Positions 41,501-50,233 of a stretch of 64,000 bases of DNA are shown here, one piece after another; the stretch's first letter is position 1; every line of letters starts with the position of its first letter. Origin of the DNA: Pyrenophora tritici-repentis (taxonomy: Eukaryota > Ascomycota > Dothideomycetes > Pleosporales > Pleosporaceae); assembly GCF_003171515.1 (NCBI RefSeq), contig NC_089397.1, positions 2,046,001-2,110,000 of the forward strand, given 5' to 3'. The notes under the pieces are model-generated. The model did no database searches. It was not told the origin of the DNA and saw only the letters and a program-made list of their open reading frames with translations. Made by a program: the position numbers and the translations under genes.

Positions 41501-43402
41501 TTCAACAAAAATCTTCCAGGCTCTAAGCTCCTTTTGGGCGTCTCCCTTCTGCTTTAACGGGACAACCCAGTTCTTCCGCGTGTAGCTGTCAATAATGAGA
41601 AGAAACCATCGATTTCCTCGCAAGGATGTTGGGAAAGGTCCTGCAACATCAAATTGTACTAGGGCTAGCTTCTCATCTTTGTGGTCTCTCAGCTGCTTTG
41701 GGATGCTGTTCCTCATCTTCGTTAAGGCGCAGACTTCGCAGATCTCCTTCTTTTCTGGCACTTGAATCTTCTTCTCAAGGGTTGTGACTTCGTGGAGTTT
41801 GGCAATCTTTGCAGGTCCCAGGTGTGCAAAGCGTCTGTGGTACAGCAAGTATCTCTCCTTTTCGCCAGCCTTGAGTTCGGACTCATCTGGTGTGTGAAGG
41901 ACTTCTGTATCTTGGGCTGGTGTATCGAGTTCTGTGCCTGGAAATGCTGTTTCTTGGTATCCATCTGCAATGTGTGACACTACGTAGAGACCATCGTCCA
42001 TAGTTGCTTTAATGATCGTCTTTTTCCCCAGTCTGAAGGACAGTGTGTGGGAATTGAAGCGACCCTTAAGGCCTGCTGCGCAAATTCGTCTCCCTGATAA
42101 CAAATTGACTCCAAGGTTAGGTACAAGCAGTACATCTGAAAGCCATATCGAAGATCCATCCTTGCACACCATTTGGGCTTCTCCTTTCCAGTCTGCGTGT
42201 AATTCTCCCCCTCCAACCCGAACGAGTCTCCGCTTAATCTTGATCATTTGTCTAAACAGCGAGGGTTGGTCAGACATGTGTGAGGAGGCGCCAGTGTCGC
42301 CGGCCCAGGTAGATGGAGAGGCCTTACCGAGGATGTCTTTGGAGAGACGGCATGTCTCAATTTCCTCGTCTTCCGAGTCTAAGGTATCAGTTGATGTCTC
42401 CAGCTCTGAATCCGACCTGGCTTCTTCGGCTCCATACGCTTTGCTAGTCTTCTTCTTGGGTTTCTCAAGCTTAGGAGGAGGCTTAGACGACTTAGGAGGG
42501 AGCGACTTCTTCTTCCTTTGCTTCTTCTCAACTTCATATTCCTTCAAGAGCTGTCGAGCCTTCCCAAGCTTTGAACAGTCTCGCATGTAGTGAGGCTGGT
42601 CGCAAAGATAGCACTGGATGCCAGACGTAGCACCGGGTTCAGAGTCAGATGACAACGACAGCAAGTCTTTGTCGCCTCGCTTGTGCAGCGGAACGTACTT
42701 ATAGGCTTTCCTGAATGCTGGAAGTGCTTGCTCGTTGGCGTCTTGCTGGTCTCGGACCTCCTTCTCTTCCAGGAACTTGAGCTTCTGTTCGACAGTGAGG
42801 TTGAGCTGTGCATTTACGGCGTCAACTGTAGTCCTGAATCTCGTTGGGAGTGATCTAATAAGGATGAGTAGCAGTGCAGAGTCTTTGTAGGCTCCGTTGG
42901 TGTCAGCATCTGCTGCCACAAGCTTGCGTCGGTAATCCTTCAGCTTTTCCCATGACCCAATAATTGTGCTCTCAGAATCGAATGTAAATGTCTGGATCCT
43001 AGTCATGTACATGTTGGCGGCGGTAGCGTCGGTTTGGGTGTACTTCTTGCGCAAGTAAGCCCAGAATTGGAAGGCAGTGTCGTACTCGTCAATGAGGGCC
43101 TGGTCATCATCGCTAAGGGATCTGAACAGGAGGTCGATTGCAGTTGCTTCGTCCTCTAGGTACTTGTTTCTCATGTCGACATTGATGCAGACCTTGATAG
43201 TCTTGTTGTCTGTAATGTCCAATTCTTTCACAGCGTCTGATAGATCCCCAGGAGTAGGAAGCTGGCAGTGCTTCTCTAGACTCTTCTCGCATACGTAGAA
43301 GACTCTCTTCCCTTTTAGCTTGACTTTGTTCCGGCGGAACCAAGCATCGTGATTCTCAGCCGTAAGTTTGGGGATCTTCCATTCCTCCTTTGCTTCAGCC
43401 AT
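38584..43402 (-). pseudogene. element D gag-pol polyprotein, interrupted near its end
   Basis: ATG at 43402 opens 1,394 uninterrupted codons to 39218. Order: gag with a zinc knuckle CYLCDQPHYMRDC (about residue 260); protease WAGDTGASSH; integrase HRRFAHLG, CEVC, FDVAGPFPTSLRG, NGPAERNIQ; a Pro/Ala/Thr/Glu-rich linker with PAEPTPAEPTPAQP repeats; RT with FAPTVRMDTLR, YGLKQAARDW and LVYVDDVLAA. RNase H (SDADWASD, SCESEYIALS, MLGDNQGAIAL, ADGMTKPLQ) resumes at about 39044 after the LTR insertion. Gag and pol in one frame is Drosophila-copia-like and unlike elements B and C. Confidence 0.93.
39045..39256. repeat. LTR-like insertion in element D RNase H
   Basis: A 212-bp block begins TGTGGTAGAGG and ends CTACACCACA. 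GTAG borders both sides (39041-39044 and 39257-39260); the duplication can also be read as AGTAG, five bases, if one terminal base is shared. Removing it makes the two RNase H halves contiguous in frame. TG...CA ends and short size suggest a solo LTR of an otherwise unseen family. Confidence 0.75.
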
Positions 43403-43784
43403 TGTGTATCAGAGGTAAGAGAAGCTCGGACGTATAGGTAGTATACTGCAGGCGTGCAGGCGGTGCAGTCGATGCAGCTGGTGTAGGCGGTGCAGGTGAT
43501 GCTGGCAATGATGCTGCCGGTGCAGGCGGTGCAGGCAGTCGTTATCGATTCTCAAGCGTGGAGAAGATGTAGGTTGAATCTAAGTCCTGCGCGACTTGGA
43601 TAGGTGATTGTCTCGCCAATCTGAGCCCTGCGCGACTCTAGTTGGTGTTCGATTCCTTCCGCGAATCGTAGCTAGGTCCTTCGCGACCTTAGTAGTGATT
43701 TGATTCCTCCTTGAATCTGAGTCCTGCGCGACTCTGGTGGGATCAAAACAATGACGTCAGTTTTGGCAACCGGAGCTCATAACC
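43403..43784 (-). other. element D leader with short degenerate repeats
   Basis: Between LTR and gag the plus strand carries four related words, GTCCTGCGCGACTT, GCCCTGCGCGACTCT, GTCCTTCGCGACCTT and GTCCTGCGCGACTCT (about 43584, 43625, 43676, 43720), each beside a GATTC/GAATC word. A second tract (43450-43540) repeats GGCGGTGCAGG. This could be a packaging or dimerisation region; that is inference. Confidence 0.6.
43773..43783 (-). promoter_or_regulatory. primer-binding site of element D (initiator tRNA-Met anticodon arm)
   Basis: The plus strand reads GAGCTCATAAC, one base from the LTR edge. It equals the initiator tRNA-Met anticodon loop GGGCTCATAAC with one mismatch, as in element A. Confidence 0.65.
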
Positions 43785-44001
43785 TATTGGAACAAGGTCC
43801 CTCTATTAGTATGACTACTATGGATAACCGAGTGGGAGGAGGGACAAGGCGGGGTGGCTGCAACGTATTGTATTGACTATCGTGTATTGTATCTCTCTTA
43901 CTCTTTCTGTTGTGGTGGGTGCCATTGCCCACCGGGCAGTACCTGCCACACCAGCACATCACGTGACTCTCAATCACCTTCTACTGGGCTAATAGTCGAC
44001 A
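43785..44001 (-). repeat. 5' LTR of element D
   Basis: It begins TATTGGAACAAGGTCCC like the solo LTR at 32504 and follows it for about 200 bp (shared TGACTACTATGGATAACC, GTATTGTATTGACTATCG). The outer end diverges; I place it at CTAATAGTCGACA, with limited confidence. Confidence 0.8.
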
Positions 44002-44185
44002 GAAGTTTGATCAAGACGGAAGTTTGATCAAGTTTCCGAAAAACGTCCGTGCACGCACGCGACGCGTTCGTGACCCCATACTACCAACAACACCACAACA
44101 ACCACTACTAGCCCGCACTACGACCGTCTTGCTCTCCTATCCGTCTCAGCAACCTTGGCCTAGCTAACTAGGTCTTCATGCTATC
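44002..44185 (+). promoter_or_regulatory. upstream region of the C2H2 / recombinase-like ORF
   Basis: GAAGTTTGATCAAG is directly repeated at 44002 and 44018. Then comes a CA-rich stretch and a CT-rich tract at 44125-44150, common before fungal start codons. The start context CTATCATGG has G at +4. Confidence 0.4.
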
Positions 44186-47100
44186 ATGGAGACGGACGCT
44201 GCGACAGCTCTTTTAGCGCGCTGCGGCCTACACGTGGACGTGGAGAGTCAAGCCCTTATTTGTCGCAGCTGCAAGTACGCTCTGGCTACTGCAAACTCCC
44301 AGATTACCACCCATCTTGACAAGAAGCACCGCGTTTCGAAGGTTCTGCGCTTAGCACTAATGCGATCTCTGCGTCAACGCCTACATGAGTTCAAGGACCC
44401 CTGCAACCTCCCTGTTCGTCCGCACAGATCAGCGCCCCATCCAGAGCTTTACGTGCATCAAGGATATGCCTGCCGCGAGTGCGAGTTCTATACGATTAGC
44501 TTGAAATGGATGACTAGCCACCTAAGCAAAGTCCATCTAAGCGAACGAGCTTCGAAGCCCAGGACGGACGACCTGTACGACGACGTATTCCTCCAGACTT
44601 GGGGCAGCGGCCCAACACGCAGTTACTGGACGGTGTCGGTGAACGGAAGCATATTGCGCCAAGCGAATCTGCCATGTGCTGGCGAACACCTCAAGTCTGT
44701 ACGCGAGCGCGAGCAGGCTCGTCGCGAGGAGCAACAGCGCATTGCGCTGACGGATACGGGAACTCAGACGCTGCAAAACACCGGCCCGTGGATAGAGCGC
44801 ACTCGCTGGCCAATCGCTTACCAGGGAGTTCGGCGTGATATACTACTTGGTCTAGCAGACGTACCTGTGGCGCACGACGCCGACGACTTGACTATCGGCC
44901 AGTCAGAGCAGTGCACGAATGTTACTAGCCCTGCCAAGGACGAGCAGAAGATATGGCATGTAACACAAGCTATACAGCTGGTGCTAGACCGATGTGAGGA
45001 GACTATGCGTCGTACTGGCCGTCCGCTCTTGTGCTGGCTGATCACTACGCGGCCCTCACCCTGCTTCCCGAAGCCGTTTAAGTTTCTTGCTCGCGAGCAA
45101 ACCAGGAGATCGTATCGCCGGTGGCTGAAGGGTTTTCTCGCATTCGTCTTCCGTGCATGGCGCATGGAGCCAGGCCAACGCTCCATCTTGACTAGGATCC
45201 GGCTCAGTCCTAAGCAATCGACTCGCTTGCAATCAATCTGGGAGCATCGTCTATGGGATCTTGGCATTAGTCCGAACCTGTGGTCTGAGCTAGCAGCCGA
45301 TCGCCAGCGAAGATACAGCGGAAGAGACGAAACGACCAACACGAGAGACGACAAAGCAGATGACGAGGAGATGGACCAGGGTACTACAGACAAAGATGAC
45401 GAAAGAGATCTAGGGGATGGCGAACAGAGCTCTGAGTCAGATCCAGAGGAAGAAGAAGAAGAAGAAGAAGAGGAGGAGGAGGAGGAGGAGGAGGAGGAGG
45501 AGGAGGATCTGGCAGATAACGACAGCAGAGCCCGCTCCTCCTCACATCAACCTACCCCAAGCGATAGATCTAGCGAGATACCTGCCGCTGCCGATGACTT
45601 GCTACAGCTGCTCTTCGAACTCTGCATTGCATTCATGACAGAAGAGTTCAGAGACGGACAGCCTAGCTCTAGTACGCTAGTCTACTACAGCGGCGTCCTT
45701 GGGCTGCAGGGTACTGGAGAGACCTTCCGAACAGCAAAGCTGTTCACGCCTATCTTATCGCAACTCATATACATCCAACGACTGCTGTTCCTTGAGTATG
45801 CCTTGCCCTACGAGGCGTACGTGCGAATAGGGTTAGAACAGCGGCCACGATACGGACAGCTTGAGCGATTGAATGCTGTACGACTCAAGTACATGGTCGA
45901 TGGTGCGATGTATCCTCTTGCGGAATTCCAGAGTCTTCGCGACTTTGGTCGGGTAATTGGGCGCACTGATCCTCCGTCCTTCCTCTTCCGGTGGAGCGAA
46001 GATGGCCAGACTATATCCTATAGCTCCAACCACGTTACTATGGACAGCTTCCGCCGCTTTAGCCATATGTTCGTGGATGAAGCAGAGAAGATCTGCAAAG
46101 AACTGATGTTTGGAGTCCTTCCACCTGTAGATCTAAGTCAGGTCAAGGATGAGATCAGCAACACGAGCCAGGGCTTCTCATTCGTTCACCATCCTGGCAA
46201 TCGCCTGTCAGAGGCCTACCTGGAGCTCTCTACCCGAGCTTGCACCACTCGCCGGAACGGGCTGCTGAGAGATGGACGTTGGAATTGGAAGGCTATATTT
46301 CTCTACCTTAAGAGAGTAGAGGCTTTCTTAGAGGCAGTGGCGGGAATGTGCTACTTAAGCGGCGGACAAGTGCCTCGGGTCTCAGAACTCTTCAGTCTAG
46401 CGTGCGAGAACACAGCTGCAAGCGCTAGAGGCCTCTATGTGTACAACGCCCGCATTGTCTACCTTATCCGCCATCACAAAGCAAAGAGATCGACGAATCG
46501 GGAATTTTACGTTGCCCGCTACTTGCCAGCCCGTGCAAGCCAAGTCGTATATTACTACTTGGTATACATCTGGCCCTTTGTCAGGATGCTGCAGCGGGAA
46601 AGAGTGGTAAGTCCTTCAACACATAGCGGCACGCTGCTGTTCTGCTCTGTCCAAACCCCAGACCAACCCTGGGAATCCCGCAAACTTACTGCCATCCTCC
46701 AGAGAGCGAGCGCTTGGGTGTGGGGATGGCCTGTCAACGCTCAGCTATGCAGGCAGCTCACTATTGCGATTACGGAGAAGCATGTGAAAGAAGTGCATCA
46801 GCGATTCAATCGATATGACGATAAAAGCCCAAACGCTGATATGAACGTAGCCTATGCTTGGCAAAGCGGACATCGGCCTTTGCAGCGGGCAAACACGTAC
46901 GGTTTAGATGGCGCATTCCCTACACATTTGCAGCCATCGCTATTGCGGGTGTACGAGTGGGTTTCTACGCGGTGGCACGAGTTCTTAACCCAGCCAAGTA
47001 AAGATTCTCCCTTGCCCTCGAGCCCCTCAGCTGGCACAGCAGATAGGCTCCAGCATCCGTCCTTACTAGCAGCAATTGGGCGCGTCTTTGGACGAGAAAA

Positions 47101-47410
47101 GACCATTGAAACTAGACCCACGCCTTCCGCTACGCCGCTAGGACTGGACATAGCCCCGACGAGGAAGCGCAAACGATTTACGGGAGATAAGGCGACTTGC
47201 GCAGTAGAGGCTACAGCGTCTAAAGCTAGAAGAGGCGTCGCAACTTACAGCCACGATATCAGGCACTCGCCGCAGGTGGTGCCAGTGTCTCGGCTGTTGG
47301 ACGACGACACCAGTCTTGTGACCAATGACTCAGATCTTGGATGTACAGCAGCAAGCCTGAGATTGACATCTCAACGGCGAAAGCAAGGTAGCGCCGCTAC
47401 GCTACACTAA
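44186..47410 (+). CDS. C2H2-type protein with tyrosine-recombinase-like region (1,074 aa)
   Basis: A single exon. Two N-terminal C2H2-like motifs are seen: CRSCKYALATANSQITTHLDKKH (residues about 26-49) and CRECEF with HLSKVH (residues about 98-120), the arrangement of OrsD-like proteins and of the N-termini of fungal telomere-linked RecQ proteins. A run of more than 20 Glu lies at 45449-45508. The C-terminal half has PRVSEL (Arg731), Lys765/767, LCRQLTIAI (Arg856), QSGHRP (His896) and TYG (Tyr905). The His-to-Tyr spacing of 9 equals that of tyrosine recombinases, although the HxxR His is Gln853. No helicase motif is present. The function is not known; a DNA-binding recombinase or its remnant is a hypothesis. 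Confidence 0.7.
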   Translation: METDAATALLARCGLHVDVESQALICRSCKYALATANSQITTHLDKKHRVSKVLRLALMRSLRQRLHEFKDPCNLPVRPHRSAPHPELYVHQGYACRECEFYTISLKWMTSHLSKVHLSERASKPRTDDLYDDVFLQTWGSGPTRSYWTVSVNGSILRQANLPCAGEHLKSVREREQARREEQQRIALTDTGTQTLQNTGPWIERTRWPIAYQGVRRDILLGLADVPVAHDADDLTIGQSEQCTNVTSPAKDEQKIWHVTQAIQLVLDRCEETMRRTGRPLLCWLITTRPSPCFPKPFKFLAREQTRRSYRRWLKGFLAFVFRAWRMEPGQRSILTRIRLSPKQSTRLQSIWEHRLWDLGISPNLWSELAADRQRRYSGRDETTNTRDDKADDEEMDQGTTDKDDERDLGDGEQSSESDPEEEEEEEEEEEEEEEEEEEEDLADNDSRARSSSHQPTPSDRSSEIPAAADDLLQLLFELCIAFMTEEFRDGQPSSSTLVYYSGVLGLQGTGETFRTAKLFTPILSQLIYIQRLLFLEYALPYEAYVRIGLEQRPRYGQLERLNAVRLKYMVDGAMYPLAEFQSLRDFGRVIGRTDPPSFLFRWSEDGQTISYSSNHVTMDSFRRFSHMFVDEAEKICKELMFGVLPPVDLSQVKDEISNTSQGFSFVHHPGNRLSEAYLELSTRACTTRRNGLLRDGRWNWKAIFLYLKRVEAFLEAVAGMCYLSGGQVPRVSELFSLACENTAASARGLYVYNARIVYLIRHHKAKRSTNREFYVARYLPARASQVVYYYLVYIWPFVRMLQRERVVSPSTHSGTLLFCSVQTPDQPWESRKLTAILQRASAWVWGWPVNAQLCRQLTIAITEKHVKEVHQRFNRYDDKSPNADMNVAYAWQSGHRPLQRANTYGLDGAFPTHLQPSLLRVYEWVSTRWHEFLTQPSKDSPLPSSPSAGTADRLQHPSLLAAIGRVFGREKTIETRPTPSATPLGLDIAPTRKRKRFTGDKATCAVEATASKARRGVATYSHDIRHSPQVVPVSRLLDDDTSLVTNDSDLGCTAASLRLTSQRRKQGSAATLH

Positions 47411-48184
47411 ACCGGCCCAAAGGGAGATATAAGAGCTATAGATAAGGGAACGTCACAAGGCCAGCAGTGTACAGAAGAAATAGGTGGTAATGCGTCTATT
47501 GCTGCTGCTACCGGGCTCCTTGCACTGCTCCGTAGTAAAGCGCACCGCAAAGCTACGCCTAAGCCGGTTGAACCTTCAACTAGCGCGAGACTTGTACGCG
47601 AGCATCTAGCACAGCAGAACGAGAACGACCAGCAGTTGTGGCTCAAGGGTGAGCACAATAACACGTTGCACCGGCTACTGGGTCAATTAGGATACTAGGG
47701 AGGAGTTCCCTGTCCGCTATGCTTAACGTATAAGTGGCACGAATCAGTATATGATCACGAGCTACGGCAATGCAGACTCCGAGAAGGATCTGCGTCAGCT
47801 CAGAAGATGTTGCGCTTCCTCTGTGCTGTGCAGCAGCCTGCGAGAAGAGAAGACAGTCAATGCGCTTCCTGTGGGTACCCGCGACAGATATGTAGGTATC
47901 CACAGGATATCGAATTCGAGCTTGAGCGAGATTGTCCCTGCGTTGAGGCAGTAAAGAAGGGCATAGCGGTGCTTTTGACAGTCCACGATGGGATGCTAGG
48001 AAAAACAATTTACCCACAGCTGGTGATAGCAAACACGCATCAAGAGAGAGCGGATACCCGGGCGTGGCTTGAAGGCGAAGACGAGTTCTGGGGGATGCGA
48101 GTCAACAGATTATTGACCGTGTTTCACAAACTTGCTGATGGATATGACGGCTTGATAGGGAAGACTCATGCAAGGGAAGTGTAG
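47411..48184 (+). pseudogene. remnant resembling the C-terminus of a telomere-linked RecQ-type protein
   Basis: One frame runs from about 47510 through a TAG at 47696-47698 to a stop at 48184. After the TAG it reads GGVPCPLCLTYKWHES, DHELRQC, then CASCGYPRQIC and a final C, about the spacing of the zinc-binding C-terminal region I recall from fungal telomere-linked RecQ proteins. Its position right after the C2H2 ORF suggests one ancestral gene from which the helicase core was lost. Low certainty on family identity. Confidence 0.45.
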
Positions 48185-48420
48185 CTTCGAAGCGATGTAT
48201 ATAGTAGAAGAATGCAATAGTCAGACAATATTAAACAGCTAAGCCTAGCAGCTCAGAAAAAAATACAGCTGCGTGTAGAAGCGGTCCCAGCCACTGCAGC
48301 CGTACATGGATAAGGAGGCGATTGTCAAGCACACGCGGCCATGGCAGCAGGTGTTGATGTTTTTCGCCCGTACGCAGATGGAGCACGGGTGGAAGAGCCC
48401 GCAGTACCGGTTCAGGCGGC
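48185..48420 (+). pseudogene. short fragment similar to the same protein family
   Basis: At 48306-48420 a frame reads KHTRPWQQVLMFFARTQMEH then GWKSPQYRF, a block I associate with the same large fungal C2H2/RecQ-type proteins. It stops resembling them where the LINE sequence seems to begin. It could be a second, broken copy into which the LINE inserted. Confidence 0.35.
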
Positions 48421-48560
48421 GGCACGCTCACCGAACACCAACTTTTAAGGAATTTGGGACCCTTATAAAATTATACGATTTTTACATCATTTTAACGGCA
48501 CGGCGGCCTGTAACTACCTCAGCTAAATAACCGCTTTCTGCTCTCGCGGAGGTGGTTAGA

Positions 48561-50231
48561 ATGGCTAATGTAGAAACTCCAGAGAGGGCGCCACGGAGTG
48601 CCCAACCCCCCCATACACGATCAGAGGAGCCTGAGAGCCCTATTAATACTGACCTGCGCGGCAACAAGAGGAGGCAGCGAGCACATACTCGTGCTGAACC
48701 TTCTATCGGTAGCACTGCGCCCACCTCCTACAATCAAGCTGTCTCTGAAGCGGTCCGCCAGCGGATTCAGGCAGCCCAAAAAGCTACAAACCTCCACCAC
48801 TCCATCATAACGGATCTAGCGACAGCTGTCGACAGATGCCTTGGGAAGTACACCGACCCAGACGGAGCCCGTGTGGCTAAGGACCTTCAACAGAAGGTGC
48901 TAAGGGCTATTAACACCTCCCTAATCACGCCCCTAATCACGCCCCCAAACTCAGGGAGCGACTCTGACACTACGCACCGCTCCTGGGCGGACGTAGCTAG
49001 GACCCTGAAAAATCCAACCCCCCCAGCAAGGGGGGCCGCTACGACGAAAGCGGCCACGGCTGCCCCAAAGCAGCTAGCTCAAACTCCTAGGCGACCTCTA
49101 AACACTGACAACCGTATCCTTATAGCGGTTGGAGCGGAGGCTCGGCTCCAACGGGCATCACCATTTGCGGCCCGCATGGCTATTGTAAAGGCGATTAAGG
49201 AAATTACCCCCTCCGACATACCTACGGCAAAACATATCAAGACTGGCTGGGCGATTACGCCCCGCAACGACAAAATCAAGGCCCTGCTTATGGGGCAGGA
49301 GAATCGCGAACTCATGATCCGAGCGGTAGAGGGCGAGAGCGCAAGACTACCTGAACGATGGGTGAACTATGCAGTCCAGGGCGTAGAAAGCTCATACCGC
49401 ACTATCACAGGGGAAAGTATACCCACCACAATAGACGATATAGTCAGCGAAGCTCTGTCCCAGACAGGGATCGAACCGGCGAGCTGCCGGCCCTCCAGAC
49501 ATGGACCCACGGAGGGAAGGACAACCTGGATTATATCTTTCACCAGACCCGTACGATCGTTTCGCCTATTTGGGACGGGCGACTACGCGCACGAGATAAA
49601 GAAGAACTCACCTGCAATGCTGCACGACCCAGGCTGCCTAGGGTACTGCAAAACCAGCCGCTGCACAAGGCCAGCCCGCTGCACGACATGCAGCAAAACA
49701 ACGGCAACTCACCAGGGACCACACGGAGAACAATGCAAAGACACACCAAAGTGCGCCAACTGCCACGGCCCATTTCCAGCAACCCACGACAAGTGCCCAG
49801 CAGCCCCAACGAGGGTGAACGGCCGACTCATCCAACCCACAAAGGGGGAACTAAAAGTCATTAGGGAGGCGGGTGACCGTGCTTCTGAGGCAATGCAGCC
49901 AGCTAGAGGAAGACAGACAGGCAGCACGGTCGAAACCTCCATTGAAATCACGGACGGCGACATAGCTAATACTACTGAGCCTGTGGGAACACCTACGGAC
50001 GCAAGTAAAAGAAGCCGACAAGACGTAAATAACCTAAACTCGGCCACTGTTAGAGAGCCCGCAACCACCCTAGGGACTAGGAGGTCTAAGAGAACAGCTG
50101 CAACTACGCAAGACCTCAACCTAGCGCGAATGTCTGCTAGAAGCGTGCAGCCTAGCACCGCTGACCAAGACCCTAACACGTCATCGTCTGAGCACGCTGA
50201 CACTGAAATGAGCCTCGGATCTAGTGCGTAA
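48561..50231 (+). CDS. LINE ORF1 protein (about 556 aa)
   Basis: ATG 48561 (MANVETPERAPRS) to TAA 50229-50231. The central part is Ala/Thr-rich and basic. Near residues 360-420 lie gag-like zinc knuckles: CLGYCKTSRCTRPARC, CTTCSKTTATHQGPHGEQC and CANCHGPFPATHDKC. It likely binds the element RNA. The stop codon overlaps the ORF2 start (TAATG). Confidence 0.85.
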   Translation: MANVETPERAPRSAQPPHTRSEEPESPINTDLRGNKRRQRAHTRAEPSIGSTAPTSYNQAVSEAVRQRIQAAQKATNLHHSIITDLATAVDRCLGKYTDPDGARVAKDLQQKVLRAINTSLITPLITPPNSGSDSDTTHRSWADVARTLKNPTPPARGAATTKAATAAPKQLAQTPRRPLNTDNRILIAVGAEARLQRASPFAARMAIVKAIKEITPSDIPTAKHIKTGWAITPRNDKIKALLMGQENRELMIRAVEGESARLPERWVNYAVQGVESSYRTITGESIPTTIDDIVSEALSQTGIEPASCRPSRHGPTEGRTTWIISFTRPVRSFRLFGTGDYAHEIKKNSPAMLHDPGCLGYCKTSRCTRPARCTTCSKTTATHQGPHGEQCKDTPKCANCHGPFPATHDKCPAAPTRVNGRLIQPTKGELKVIREAGDRASEAMQPARGRQTGSTVETSIEITDGDIANTTEPVGTPTDASKRSRQDVNNLNSATVREPATTLGTRRSKRTAATTQDLNLARMSARSVQPSTADQDPNTSSSEHADTEMSLGSSA

Positions 50232-50233
50232 TG
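50229..50233 (+). promoter_or_regulatory. UAAUG stop-start overlap
   Basis: The bases TAATG form the ORF1 stop and ORF2 start with one shared base. This exact arrangement allows termination-reinitiation in the insect LINE SART1. Confidence 0.8.

Larger units (their letters stand above)
38584..44001 (-). mobile_element. Ty1/copia retrotransposon D, 3' LTR missing
   Basis: The order from 44001 downward is: 5' LTR, primer-binding site, leader, one long gag-pol frame, and RNase H. The right edge of hAT cuts the element after the last pol codons, so no purine tract or 3' LTR remains. A 212-bp LTR-like insertion (39045-39256) splits RNase H. Solo LTRs of this family occur at 32504. Confidence 0.92.

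Noticed and set aside
45440..45510. GAA/GAG microsatellite as a separate non-coding repeat
   Set aside because: It lies in frame in the 1,074-codon ORF and encodes a Glu run.
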